In this document: in pieces, positions 43,941 through 52,466 of the stretch
How positions within the stretch are numbered: position 1 is the stretch's first letter
Layout: each line of letters begins with the position of its first letter
DNA from: JAHRAW01 sp965226545
GTDB taxonomy: Bacteria > Pseudomonadota > Gammaproteobacteria > Arenicellales > Poriferihabitantaceae
Direction: 5' to 3'
DNA: 64,000 nt
Assembly: GCA_965226545.1 (NCBI GenBank)
Contig: OZ245364.1
Coordinates: forward strand, 2,608,431 to 2,672,430
Made by a program: the position numbers and the translations under genes
The notes under the pieces: generated by a model
Databases searched by the model: none
The model's input: only the letters and a program-made list of their open reading frames with translations
What the model was told of the DNA's origin: nothing

Positions 43941-44216
43941 ATGCCGCGCACATCGCGCACATCATGGTCGGTGTATGTCGTGCGTTGCGCCGACGGTTCG
44001 CTGTATACCGGCGTCACCACCGACCTTGCGCGGCGCATCGATGAACACAACGACGGCCCGCGCGCAGCGCGTTACACCCGTGCGCGACGCCCGGTGCGAT
44101 TGGTATACGCCGAATCGAAATGCACGCGGGTTGACGCCTGTCGCCGCGAAAGCGCGATTCGACACTTAACCAAACCCAATAAGGAAGCGTTAATTGCGCG
44201 CGGCGTTAATCGATGA
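43941..44216 (+). CDS. GIY-YIG domain protein (UPF0213/YhbQ-like)
   Basis: The protein has 91 residues with one GIY-YIG nuclease domain: WSVYVVRCADGSLYTGVTTDLARRIDEH contains the two signature strands (VYV and YTG) and the catalytic Arg in ARRI, followed by GPRAARYTRARRPVRLVY and the Glu in CRRESAIRHLTK. The small size and motif order match YhbQ-type proteins, which have been linked to DNA damage responses but lack a firmly defined job. The start ATG 43941 is chosen because the domain begins at once; it is probably cotranscribed with the hydroxylase. Confidence 0.85.
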   Translation: MPRTSRTSWSVYVVRCADGSLYTGVTTDLARRIDEHNDGPRAARYTRARRPVRLVYAESKCTRVDACRRESAIRHLTKPNKEALIARGVNR

Positions 44217-44277
44217 CGGTCGACAGTGGATAACGGGTGACTCTCGACGCACGACGCGCGGCGCATCGAATAACGGA

Positions 44278-45015
44278 TTAACCGTCGCGCAAAAATTCGC
44301 CGAGTTGTGCGGCGATGATGCGCGGATGTTCGAGCGGCGCAAGATGGCGATGCGCGCGATTGACAATCAATCGGCTGCCGGGCAATTGCTGATGCAAGCC
44401 GCGCGCCATGCGCGGCGGTGCGCCCGGGTCATCAAAGCCGGTCAACACCAACATCGGCCGCGCCAACGCGCGCAACCGCGCAAGCGGATAACGCTCGATG
44501 GCAACGTCGCCGTCGGCAAACAATTGATACGCCTTTTGATAACCTTCGCCGTGCCGGGCAAACGCCGCGCGGATTTCATCGATGACCGCAGCATGCGCGG
44601 CGCGATAATGCGGCGAAAACCATCGCGCCAACGACGCATCCAACGACGCCGATGCGCCTTCATCGCGCGCCAATCGACACCGCGCCTGCACCGCGCGACG
44701 TTCGTCGGCATTGCGTTGATAAACGCCGTGCAGGAATGCGATATGGGTTAGGCGCGCGCCCAGTGTGACGGCGGCGGCGCGCGCAATCAACGCCCCGAGC
44801 GAAAAGCCGACCAAGCCGAATGAATCGATGCCGAGATGGTCGGTGAGATGCGCCAATTGCGCGACATAATCATCGAAGCCGCGCGCGCCTTGCCAATCCG
44901 GGCAATCGCCGTGGCCGATTAAATCATACGACAACACGCAAAAATCGCGCGCCAACAACGCATCGACTTCGCGCCACATAAAACGCCCCAAACCGACGCC
45001 ATGCACCAACACCAC
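44278..45015 (-). CDS. Alpha/beta hydrolase with unclear 5' end
   Basis: This alpha/beta hydrolase shows VVLVHGVGLGRFMW (oxyanion region), YDLIGHGD, the nucleophile elbow GLVGFSLGAL (Ser in G-x-S-x-G), the acid in LVLTGFDDPGAP, and NRAHRHLAPLEHP with the catalytic His. The frame is open upstream through tRNA-Lys, but between the tRNA and VVVLVHG there is no ATG, GTG or TTG in frame. I give the first GTG (45015), which falls inside the first beta-strand. A nearby ATG around 45036 is in another frame. Either it uses a rare start, its 5' end was lost next to the tRNA, or a frameshift is present. Substrate unknown. Confidence 0.65.
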   Translation of the reverse strand: MVLVHGVGLGRFMWREVDALLARDFCVLSYDLIGHGDCPDWQGARGFDDYVAQLAHLTDHLGIDSFGLVGFSLGALIARAAAVTLGARLTHIAFLHGVYQRNADERRAVQARCRLARDEGASASLDASLARWFSPHYRAAHAAVIDEIRAAFARHGEGYQKAYQLFADGDVAIERYPLARLRALARPMLVLTGFDDPGAPPRMARGLHQQLPGSRLIVNRAHRHLAPLEHPRIIAAQLGEFLRDG

Positions 45016-45074
45016 AACCGGACGATTGCGGTCGCCGCATAAGCGATGGGAATTCGAATGGGGATTCGAGGCGA

Positions 45075-45150
45075 TGGTGGGGCGTGCAGGATTCGAACCT
45101 GCGACCACCTGATTAAAAGTCAGATGCTCTACCAACTGAGCTAACGCCCC
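45075..45150 (-). tRNA. tRNA-Lys (anticodon TTT)
   Basis: This 76-base tRNA is read on the minus strand. The acceptor stem GGGGCGT pairs with ACGCCCC, the discriminator is A, and CCA is encoded. The D-arm has AGCTCAGTTGGTAGAGC, the anticodon loop CTTTTAA in the stem TCTGA/TCAGG (one mismatch-tolerant closing pair), and the T-arm GGTTCGAATCC. In Pseudomonas-like genomes a tRNA-Lys also ends the tol-pal neighbourhood, in agreement with cpoB nearby. Confidence 0.96.
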
Positions 45151-45263
45151 TTATGCAAAACGCGCGGCGAGATGCAAGCGCGCGTGAAACAAGACACGAA
45201 CAAAAACTGTGACCGTGACGGTGATGAATGCAATATTAACTCGACGGTCAACGCAACCCGACA

Positions 45264-46034
45264 CTATTGAATGTTTTGCTCGATGCGTCGCAGCCGCGTT
45301 TTGGCCGGCGTTGCCACTTGATGCGCCGGGAAGCGCGACAAGATGTCGCGGAAAGTCGCGGCGGCATCGTCGTATGCGCCCATGTCGTATTGCACATAAC
45401 CGATTTTAAGCATCGCCTCCGGCACCCGCTGGCTTTGCGGATAACGCGTTACCACGGTGCTGAAGCCTTTGAGCGCGTCTTCGAATTTGCGATTGACATA
45501 ACGCGCTTCGGAAATCCAATAATACGCGTCGTCAGCCAATTGCCCTTCGGGCCAAGTGTCGGCGAGTTGTTGAAACGAATTAATCGCCTCTTGATAACGC
45601 CCGCCTTTAAGCAAGTCGAACGCGCGGTCATACGCCTGTTGTTCCTGCAGCGACACCGCCTGCCCGCCGCGCGAATTGCTCGGCGTCTCCACCGATGCGC
45701 TTGTGCCGCCGGTTGCGCGCGTGCCGCTGGCGCTCGGCGTGATGCGCAAATTGCGCTCGACGCGCACCATCCGCCGGTCGTAATCCTCGAACAAATTGCG
45801 CTGACGAATGTCGGCCGCTTCGACCTCAAACTGCATCTCTTCGATGGCGTTGCGTTGGCGTTTTAATTCCTCCTTCAAATCGGTTAAATCATCCAACGCG
45901 CGCACCGAGTTGCCGCCGAACGACGCGCCGTCGCCCGACCCCGAAAAACTCGCGCAACCGGCCAGCGATAATGACAACGACAACCACAACGCCGACCAAA
46001 CGCCCGCGCGCAAAAATAATTTAATGATGCTCAT
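45264..46034 (-). CDS. cpoB: Cell division coordinator CpoB (YbgF), lipoprotein form
   Basis: CpoB links peptidoglycan synthesis to outer-membrane constriction with the Tol-Pal system. The 256-residue protein has a signal ending in LSLSLAGC, a lipobox, whereas most CpoB are soluble periplasmic proteins. A coiled-coil segment follows (LTDLKEELKRQRNAIEEMQFEVEAADI, about residues 50-90), then a polar linker, then TPR repeats from about residue 130 (AYDRAFDLLKGGRYQEAINSFQQLADTWP; DDAYYWISEARY; AMLKIGYVQYDMGAYDDAAATF). It lies last in tolQ-R-A-B-pal-cpoB. Confidence 0.9.
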   Translation of the reverse strand: MSIIKLFLRAGVWSALWLSLSLSLAGCASFSGSGDGASFGGNSVRALDDLTDLKEELKRQRNAIEEMQFEVEAADIRQRNLFEDYDRRMVRVERNLRITPSASGTRATGGTSASVETPSNSRGGQAVSLQEQQAYDRAFDLLKGGRYQEAINSFQQLADTWPEGQLADDAYYWISEARYVNRKFEDALKGFSTVVTRYPQSQRVPEAMLKIGYVQYDMGAYDDAAATFRDILSRFPAHQVATPAKTRLRRIEQNIQ

Positions 46035-46223
46035 CGGTTTCCCCTTGTGTGACGCGATACTTAATGAATGCCAATGCGGCGCAAATGAAGTGAAAATTTA
46101 AAGCGTGAATTAAAGTGCCAACGAAGTGCAAGCGAAGTGCAAGCGAAGTGCAAACACACTGCAAGCACAGTGATTAATGTCGGCGATAATGCAAAAAACA
46201 ATGCAACCAATTAATACCCAAGA
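46035..46223. repeat. GAAGTGCAAGC repeat spacer
   Basis: This spacer between pal and cpoB contains three near-exact gaagtgcaagc units at about 46118-46160 and related gtgaaaattaaagtg elements, on the plus strand although the flanking genes are on the minus strand. No gene. Confidence 0.5.
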
Positions 46224-46763
46224 TTAATACAAAATCTCCACGCGGCGATTTTTTTTCCACGCCGCTTCATCATGCCCAAAAGCAACCGGGCGTTCTTCGC
46301 CGTAGGAAATCGTCTCGATGCGCGCGGCATCGACGCCGAGCGCGTTCATCATGTTGGCGACCGATTTGGCGCGGTCTTCAGCCAGCGCGAGATTATATTC
46401 GCGCGTGCCGCGTTCATCGGCGTGGCCTTCGAGCACAACGCGCAACGGCGGATTGTCGCGCAATTGCCGCGCGTGTTCGCGTATTGCATCTTTGGCGTCG
46501 GCACTCAATACGCTGCTGTCGTATTTAAAATACACGGTGCGACGGTCGCCGGACGACACCGCCAATGACTCATCGGCGAATGCGCCAAGCCCGCTGGCGG
46601 TCGCCGTGCCTTCATCGAACACCACAACATCGGCGATGCCGCCAACCGATTGGTCGATAATCGCCGGGCCGTATGACGACCCGCCGCAACCGGCCAGCAA
46701 CAAGGCAAACGCAAATATCGCGCTTGTCGTTGCGGTTTGGATTATGCGGTTAACCTTGCGCAT
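46224..46763 (-). CDS. pal: Peptidoglycan-associated lipoprotein Pal
   Basis: This 179-residue outer-membrane lipoprotein has a signal RKVNRIIQTATTSAIFAFALLLAGC with a lipobox. The OmpA-like domain begins with TVYFKYDSSVLSADAKDAI and has the peptidoglycan-binding signature LEGHADERGTREYNLALAEDRA, followed by ISYGEERPVAFGHDEAAWKKNRRVEI. These are full Pal features. ATG 46763 is used because the signal starts there; upstream frame is repeat. It is stimulated by TolB and anchors the outer membrane to the wall. Confidence 0.96.
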   Translation of the reverse strand: MRKVNRIIQTATTSAIFAFALLLAGCGGSSYGPAIIDQSVGGIADVVVFDEGTATASGLGAFADESLAVSSGDRRTVYFKYDSSVLSADAKDAIREHARQLRDNPPLRVVLEGHADERGTREYNLALAEDRAKSVANMMNALGVDAARIETISYGEERPVAFGHDEAAWKKNRRVEILY

Positions 46764-46940
46764 CGCGGTAAGTTTGGATGAGTGTCGGGGATGAATGTCG
46801 ACGATGAATTGGAATGAATGTCGGGTGCGGACGTTTACGGTTACGTTTTGGTTTACGTTGGCGGTGATTTTAACTGTTAACGAGACGCGCGACAACAAAA
46901 CGCATCACCATAAACATTGCAGTACACATTAAATTACGCA
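46764..46940. other. Spacer between tolB and pal
   Basis: This spacer of 177 bases has gaatgtcgg-g and ttacggttacgttttggtttacg units. No gene or hairpin terminator was found. Confidence 0.35.
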
Positions 46941-48404
46941 TTACAGTTGTCGGTTGCGCTGCCGGTTAATCGGCGACCACGCCGGGTCGCGCACCGAGCC
47001 GTTTTTCAATCGGATAATCTGCCGCACTTTGCCGTCCAACGAAACCACCTCGAGCACATTGCGCCCGGACAATTGCGTTGCGTACATAATCATCTCGCCG
47101 TTCGGCGCAAATGTCGGCGATTCGTCCAGCCAAGTTTCGGTCAATTCGGTCGCGGCAAAGTCGTCGGCAGAGTATACCCCAACTCGATAGCCTTTGCCTT
47201 GGTTGGTTATCAGCGCGATTTTGCCGTCGACCGAATAATGCGCGGCCGCGTTGTAATTGCCGACGCGGGTGATGCGCCGCGCATCGCCGCCGCGCGATTT
47301 GATTCGATAGAGTTGCGGCGTGCCCGAGCGATTCGAAGTGAACAGAATCCATTTGCCGTCCGGCGACCACGCCGGTTCGGTGTCGATGGCGGTGTGGCGG
47401 GTCAGCCGACGCAAGGCGCCGTCGGATAATTGATGGATGTATATCTCGGCGTTGCCTTCCTTGGATAAGGTCAGCGCGATTTGTTTGCCGTTGGGCGACC
47501 AAGCCGGCGCGCCGTTGATGCCGTTATGCGCGGCGATGGCGCGGCGTTTGCCGCTCCATAAATCCTGCACATAAATCATCGAGCGGTTTTGTTCGAACGA
47601 TACATACGCCAACTCGGCGCCGTTGGGCGACCAAGCCGGCGACAAAATCGGCTGCTTGGAGGCGAGTATCGTGCGCGCGTTATGTCCGTCGGCATCGGCA
47701 ACCTTTAACGAAAAGTTGTCTTCGCCGCCAATCGATTCGACCGTGATGTAGGCGATGCGGGTGTCGAACGCGCCGCTTTTGCCGGTGAGTTGTTCATGAA
47801 TGATGTCGCTGATTTGATGCCCGACCTTGCGCAAGCCTTCGCCTTGCGCCAAAAATTTGCGCCCGGTTAATTGTTTTTGGCGAAACACATCGAGCAATCG
47901 AAAGCGCACTTCGAGCCGCCCGTCGGCAACCGCATCGATGCGCCCGATGACCAACATCTCGGCTTTGAGCAACCGCCAATTTTTATAATTCACTTCATCC
48001 GGCGCGGTCGGCGTCGCCGGAAAATCGCCGCGCGCAATCGGCTCGAATTTGCCGCTGCGGTCGAGGTCGGATTCGATAATATCCGCCAGCAACACGCCGT
48101 TGGCGGCATCGGCGTCGCCGCCAAACGGCACCACCGCAATCGGCGCGCCTATCTCGCTGCCTTCGGTGATTTCAATCGTCAACAATGCGTGCGCCGGTGC
48201 GCCGATTACCGACAACGCCGACAGCAACATCACCATCAACGCTGACAGTAGACCTGCGCAGGTGCGGCGAATCAATTGTGCCAAGCGGCGGCGAGTGTGT
48301 CGGCGATGGCGAAATGCCGGCGGCGTGCCGGCATCGAATGCGGTGGCGTCAGTCATTGGTCGGCGGCGATGGTTGCGAACGTTGATTATGGCTGAGGTCG
48401 ACAT
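46941..48404 (-). CDS. tolB: Tol-Pal system beta-propeller TolB
   Basis: This periplasmic protein carries a signal (LIRRTCAGLLSALMVMLLSALSVIGAPAHA). The N-terminal domain starts IEITEGSEIGAPIAVVPFGG and includes SGKFEPIARGDFPATPT. The propeller has repeated AWSPNG and AWSPDG blades (LSPAWSPNGAELAYVSFE; GAPAWSPNGKQIALTLS; EPAWSPDGKWILFTSNRSGTPQLY). The length of 487 is above average because about 35 basic residues precede the signal; ATG 48356 is an alternative start. It lies 5 bases after the tolA stop. Confidence 0.94.
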   Translation of the reverse strand: MSTSAIINVRNHRRRPMTDATAFDAGTPPAFRHRRHTRRRLAQLIRRTCAGLLSALMVMLLSALSVIGAPAHALLTIEITEGSEIGAPIAVVPFGGDADAANGVLLADIIESDLDRSGKFEPIARGDFPATPTAPDEVNYKNWRLLKAEMLVIGRIDAVADGRLEVRFRLLDVFRQKQLTGRKFLAQGEGLRKVGHQISDIIHEQLTGKSGAFDTRIAYITVESIGGEDNFSLKVADADGHNARTILASKQPILSPAWSPNGAELAYVSFEQNRSMIYVQDLWSGKRRAIAAHNGINGAPAWSPNGKQIALTLSKEGNAEIYIHQLSDGALRRLTRHTAIDTEPAWSPDGKWILFTSNRSGTPQLYRIKSRGGDARRITRVGNYNAAAHYSVDGKIALITNQGKGYRVGVYSADDFAATELTETWLDESPTFAPNGEMIMYATQLSGRNVLEVVSLDGKVRQIIRLKNGSVRDPAWSPINRQRNRQL

Positions 48405-48409
48405 TGCGT

Positions 48410-49144
48410 TTAGCGCAAGGCGTCCGGGGAAAACTTAAAATCAAATTCGTTGATGTATTCATAATACTCCGGGTTGGGGGGAAACGGCAACGGCGACGAT
48501 TTATGCACGGCGATTTCGGCCGAGCGGTCGAACATCGAATCGCCGCTGCTGTGGGCCACCACCGCCGACAACACCCGCCCGCTTTGCGCGACCTTGACGC
48601 GAATCGTCACGCTTAAGCCCGCTTGACTGGTTTGCGGCTTGCGCCAATTTTTTCGCACCGCAAAGCGAATTCGGTCGACCAATGCACTCAATGCATCAGC
48701 CGCCTCGCGTTGGGTTTGTGCGCGTTGTTCGGCTTCGATTTGGCGGCGCAGTTCATCCTTGCGGCGTTGTTCATCTTCGCGCAATTGACGCGCGGCTTCG
48801 GCTTGCGCCTTTTGTTCGGCTTCGGCTTTGGCTTTGGCGGCGGCTTCGGCTTTGCGTTTTTGTTCGGCTTTGCGTTTTTTTTCGGCGCGTTGTTCAGCCA
48901 GTTTACGTTCGCGCGCCGCTTGCGCTTGGCGGGCGCGTTCGGCGCGTTCGATGCGTTGTTGTCGCGCCGCGCGCACTTCCTTATCGGACACCGCGCGCGC
49001 TTCAATCGGCGCGGCGCCGCCCGGCTCGATGGTTTGCACCCAACTAAACCCGATGGTCAAAAACACAAACAACAGCCCGTGTACCGCCGCGGTAAACAAC
49101 GCCGATGTTGACACTTGACGCCATTGCCGCCAACGCCCGCCCAT
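48410..49144 (-). CDS. tolA: Tol-Pal system protein TolA
   Basis: This 244-residue protein is anchored by one N-terminal helix (ALFTAAVHGLLFVFLTIGFSWV). A long Ala/Lys/Glu/Arg helix follows (residues about 55-150), here unusually dense in Arg/Gln/Lys. The C-terminal domain (residues 155-244) contains LSVTIRVKVAQSGRVLSAVV and SPLPFPPNP, the TolA/TonB-like fold that contacts TolB-Pal. It is shorter than E. coli TolA (421). ATG 49144 follows a GGGA element; a TTG one codon earlier is unlikely. It transmits proton-driven motion from TolQR across the periplasm. Confidence 0.93.
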   Translation of the reverse strand: MGGRWRQWRQVSTSALFTAAVHGLLFVFLTIGFSWVQTIEPGGAAPIEARAVSDKEVRAARQQRIERAERARQAQAARERKLAEQRAEKKRKAEQKRKAEAAAKAKAEAEQKAQAEAARQLREDEQRRKDELRRQIEAEQRAQTQREAADALSALVDRIRFAVRKNWRKPQTSQAGLSVTIRVKVAQSGRVLSAVVAHSSGDSMFDRSAEIAVHKSSPLPFPPNPEYYEYINEFDFKFSPDALR

Positions 49145-49170
49145 CAAGATATCCCGTTATGAGGTTGCGG

Positions 49171-49587
49171 TTACGAGGTTGGCGGCTCGGTCACCAACCC
49201 GACCGATTGCACGCCGGCGGCTTGCAACAACACCATCGCGCGCACCACAAAACGATAGGCAACATTGGCGTCGCCGCGCACCAAAAACGGCAACGCCGGA
49301 TTGCGCCGCAACACCGCGCGCGCGCGAGTTTCTATGTCGCGCGGCGACACGGCGGCGGCGCGGTTGTCGTTGAGATAATAGTTGCCGGCGGCGTCTACGG
49401 TGACCACAAACGGTTCTTCCTCTTCGGGCGTCAACGTTTTCGCCGCGGCTTGCGGCAATTCAACTTTGACGCCTTGACTAAGCAACGGCGCGGTGACCAT
49501 AAAAATCACCAGCAACACCAACATTACATCGATGTACGGCACGACGTTAATTTCGCCGACCAATCGTCTGCGGCGTTTGCGAATCAT
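49171..49587 (-). CDS. tolR: Tol-Pal system protein TolR
   Basis: This 138-residue ExbD/TolR protein has a single span with the proton-relay Asp in NVVPYIDVMLVLLVIFMVTAPLL and a periplasmic dimerisation domain ending in VLLQAAGVQSVGLVTEP. Its ATG overlaps the tolQ stop (ATGA). It forms the stator with TolQ. Confidence 0.95.
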   Translation of the reverse strand: MIRKRRRRLVGEINVVPYIDVMLVLLVIFMVTAPLLSQGVKVELPQAAAKTLTPEEEEPFVVTVDAAGNYYLNDNRAAAVSPRDIETRARAVLRRNPALPFLVRGDANVAYRFVVRAMVLLQAAGVQSVGLVTEPPTS

Positions 49588-50300
49588 TCGCCGCGTCCGG
49601 CCATGTCTTGGCGATTGACGATGCTTAAGAATTCCTCCATAAACACTTCATAACGATTGCCGAGTCGTTCGGCGCGGTGGATGAAACTGTTATAGGCGAT
49701 GACCGCCGGGATGGCCGCGAACAATCCCATCGCGGTTGCAATCAACGCTTCGGAAATGCCCGGGGCGACCGTGGCGATGGTGACGGATTGCATCACGCCA
49801 ATCGCGCGAAAGGAATTCATAATGCCCCACACCGTGCCGAACAACCCGACATACGGACTGGTCGAGCCGACCGTTGCCAAAAACGGCAGATGCACTTCGA
49901 GATGGTCGACTTCACGGCTGAGGGCGACGCGCATTGCGCGATGCACGCCGTCGACGGTGTCGCTGCGGTTGGCGTTGGTTTTTTGTCGCAACCGCAAATA
50001 TTCGCCGTAGCCGGCGAGGAAGATGAGGACGATGCCTTCGGGTTCATCGCGCGCCTCCAAGTCGCCGCTCCATTTGCGATAGAGTTGATTCATCTTGCCG
50101 CCGGACCAAAACTGCGCCTCGAATTCATCGGCGATGCGCGTCAGTCGTTTATACGCGGCGCGCTTGCGGTCAATCAAAAACCACGACAGCAACGACGCCG
50201 CCAACAACAACACCAGCACCAACTGCACCAACAACCCGGCGTTGGCCAACAGCGAAAGGATTGACAAGCCGTCCGTTGCGGCGGTGATTTCAATCGGCAT
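49584..50300 (-). CDS. tolQ: Tol-Pal system protein TolQ
   Basis: This 238-residue inner-membrane channel subunit has three spans: NAGLLVQLVLVLLLAASLLSWFLI, then PYVGLFGTVWGIMNSF and EALIATAMGLFAAIPAVIAYNSF. The last two carry the GTVWG and ATAMGLFAAIPA motifs. ATG 50300 is used, before PIEITAATDG. A TATAGT box on the minus strand at 50339-50344 could start the tol operon with a leader of about 35 bases. The ybgC gene usually found before tolQ is absent. Confidence 0.95.
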   Translation of the reverse strand: MPIEITAATDGLSILSLLANAGLLVQLVLVLLLAASLLSWFLIDRKRAAYKRLTRIADEFEAQFWSGGKMNQLYRKWSGDLEARDEPEGIVLIFLAGYGEYLRLRQKTNANRSDTVDGVHRAMRVALSREVDHLEVHLPFLATVGSTSPYVGLFGTVWGIMNSFRAIGVMQSVTIATVAPGISEALIATAMGLFAAIPAVIAYNSFIHRAERLGNRYEVFMEEFLSIVNRQDMAGRGE

Positions 50301-50686
50301 GGGCGCGAACAAAAAGGGTGGCGGGGAGGATGGCGCGGACTATACCATTAAAAGTTAACTTGCAAAGTTAATGTTAAAAGTAAGAGTGCAAGTGAAAGTA
50401 AAAGTAAAGTTAATAATTTAAAGTTAACCATTAATAACCGAACGTTAACGAAAACATTGACGGTGATATTAATGTTGATGTTGATGAAGTGTTAACAATC
50501 ATTAATAACAACACCGGCCATTGCGCGCATTAATCAAATGTTAATAATGTCGTTGATGACAATGTCGATAGACAGTGACAATGTTAATGGCAATGTTGAT
50601 GACGGCATCGATGACAACGTCGATGACAATGTTGACGACAATGTCGATGACGACAACGACGGTAACAAAACCAAATCACCGCCACA
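50301..50686. repeat. Gene-free spacer with 12-base and hexamer repeats
   Basis: This spacer of nearly 390 bases separates tolQ from ruvB. It holds the tol promoter (TATAGT, minus, 50339-50344), an AAGTGAAAGTAAAAGT tract at 50365-50415, and from 50545 to 50665 about nine degenerate copies of a 12-base unit close to gatgacaatgtc. The last could encode an Asp/Asn/Val repeat, but I do not regard it as a gene. Confidence 0.55.
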
Positions 50687-51808
50687 TCACTTACCCGCCC
50701 CCGTATCTTCCGGCAACGCGCCTTGCGCGGTTTGTTGCGCAAATCTGCGCGCGGCGTCGGGCGGCATATCGATGTGCAGATGTTGCCACGCCGCGCGCGT
50801 CGCTTCGCGGCCGCGCGCGGTGCGTTTTAACAATCCTTGTTGAATTAAATACGGTTCGATGACGTCCTCTATCGTGCCGCGTTCTTCGCCGATGGCCGCG
50901 GCGATGCTTTCGATGCCGACCGGGCCGCCGTCAAAGTTGCGCATAATCGCAAGCAACACTTCGCGGTCGAGCAAATCCAAACCGCGTTGATCGACCGCCA
51001 ACATATCCAATGCCGCGTTGGCGGTCGCCTCGGTCAATCGACTGTCGGCGCGCACTTCGGCATAATCGCGCACCCGCCGCAACAATCGATTGGCGATGCG
51101 CGGCGTGCCGCGTGCGCGCGCGGCGACCGCGGCCACGCCGCCCAATTCGTAATCGACCTCGAGCAGTTTCGCCGAACGTTCGACGATTTGCGCCAATTCA
51201 TCGGCGGTGTAAAACTGCAGCCGCTGCACAATGCCGAATCGCCCGCGCAACGGCGAAGTCAACAACCCGGCGCGCGTGGTTGCGCCGACCAAGGTAAACG
51301 GCGGCAAACTTAATCGTATCGACCGCGCCGCCGGGCCTTCGCCGATGATGATGTCGAGATGATAATCCTCCATCGCCGGATACAAAATCTCCTCAATCGC
51401 CGGGCTCATTCGATGAATTTCATCGATGAACAACACATCGCCCTTTTCCAAATTGGTTAATATCGCGGCCAAGTCGCCGGCTTTTTCCAGCACCGGGCCG
51501 GAAGTTTGCCGCAGGCGCGCGCCCATTTCATTGGCGACGATGTGCGCCAAGGTGGTCTTGCCCAAGCCGGGCGGGCCAAACACCAGCACATGGTCGAGCG
51601 TGCCGCCGCGATTGCGCGCCGCTTGAATAAACACGCCGAGTTGTTCGCGCGTATCCGGCTGCCCGATAAACTCATGCATGCGTGCCGGGCGCAACGTTTG
51701 TTCGATGCGCTCATCCGGCGCATCGCTTTCGCCGGACAACAACGGATTGCCGGCGGGGTTGGATGTGGATTTAACTTTGGAGTTCGAGTTGGATGCGGAT
51801 GCGTTCAT
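50687..51808 (-). CDS. ruvB: Holliday junction branch migration ATPase RuvB
   Basis: This 373-residue AAA+ motor has Walker A GPPGLGKTTLA, Walker B LFIDEIHRM, sensor ATTRAGLLTSPLRGRFGI, and the C-terminal winged-helix start LLDREVLLAIMRNFDGGPVG. The first 28 residues (Asn/Ser/Lys-rich) are beyond the family norm and repeat-encoded. It acts with RuvA and RuvC on recombination intermediates. It follows ruvA on the minus strand after about 60 bases. Confidence 0.96.
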   Translation of the reverse strand: MNASASNSNSKVKSTSNPAGNPLLSGESDAPDERIEQTLRPARMHEFIGQPDTREQLGVFIQAARNRGGTLDHVLVFGPPGLGKTTLAHIVANEMGARLRQTSGPVLEKAGDLAAILTNLEKGDVLFIDEIHRMSPAIEEILYPAMEDYHLDIIIGEGPAARSIRLSLPPFTLVGATTRAGLLTSPLRGRFGIVQRLQFYTADELAQIVERSAKLLEVDYELGGVAAVAARARGTPRIANRLLRRVRDYAEVRADSRLTEATANAALDMLAVDQRGLDLLDREVLLAIMRNFDGGPVGIESIAAAIGEERGTIEDVIEPYLIQQGLLKRTARGREATRAAWQHLHIDMPPDAARRFAQQTAQGALPEDTGAGK

Positions 51809-51869
51809 CGATATCGATTCAGTTGGATGTCAACATGTTACTTGGCGGCGACGGCTATGTCTTGCACTG

Positions 51870-52466
51870 TTATGCCTTGCCCGCCGGCGCACTTAAATAT
51901 TGCAACGCACTTTTAATTAATTCCTCGCGCCCGTTGGCGTCGCCGCGCACCGCGCGCAAGGCGCGGTTGATGGCGGCGGCGTTATAACCCAATGCAAGCA
52001 AGGCCGCGGCCGCATCGTGTTCGGGGGCGTCCGCCGCGGGCGGGTGGGTCGAGTCGACGGCGAAATCGGCCATTCGGTCGCGCAGTTGAAAGATGATTTG
52101 CTCGGCGGTTTTTGCGCCGATGCCGGGCACGCGCGTCAACGCGCCGACATCGCCTCGATGAATGCAGCCGGCGAATTCATCATTGCGCAAGGTCGATAAA
52201 ATCGCCAATGCCACGCGCGGCCCAACGCCGCTGACGCGCAACAACACGCGAAACAATTCGCGCTGCGTACGTTCGGTGAAGCCGAACAACAAATGCGCAT
52301 CGTCGCGCACCACGCAATGCACAAACAACGCGACCTGCGCGTCGCCATCCGGCAATTCATAAAATGCGGTCATCGGCGCCTCCAATTCATAACCGACGCC
52401 GCCGACATCCAACAACAACATCGGCGGTTTTTTGTCGAGCACCCGACCGCGCAAAAATCCAATCAT
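51870..52466 (-). CDS. ruvA: Holliday junction DNA helicase subunit RuvA
   Basis: This 198-residue junction-binding protein begins MIGFLRGRVLDKKPPMLLLDVGGVGYEL (OB domain), has the two helix-hairpin-helix motifs RVSGVGPRVALAILS and RVPGIGAKTAEQIIFQL, and ends with the domain III helix bundle that binds RuvB. ATG 52466 is the family start. Confidence 0.96.
   Translation of the reverse strand: MIGFLRGRVLDKKPPMLLLDVGGVGYELEAPMTAFYELPDGDAQVALFVHCVVRDDAHLLFGFTERTQRELFRVLLRVSGVGPRVALAILSTLRNDEFAGCIHRGDVGALTRVPGIGAKTAEQIIFQLRDRMADFAVDSTHPPAADAPEHDAAAALLALGYNAAAINRALRAVRGDANGREELIKSALQYLSAPAGKA

Noticed and set aside
45075..45135. TTG start for the hydrolase inside tRNA-Lys
   Set aside because: The resulting residues are simply a translation of the tRNA gene, a common artefact.
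50538..50843. Asp/Asn/Val-repeat protein on the plus strand
   Set aside because: The frame is a translation of degenerate 12-base repeats and then runs antisense to the 3' end of ruvB; no start signal or homology is evident.
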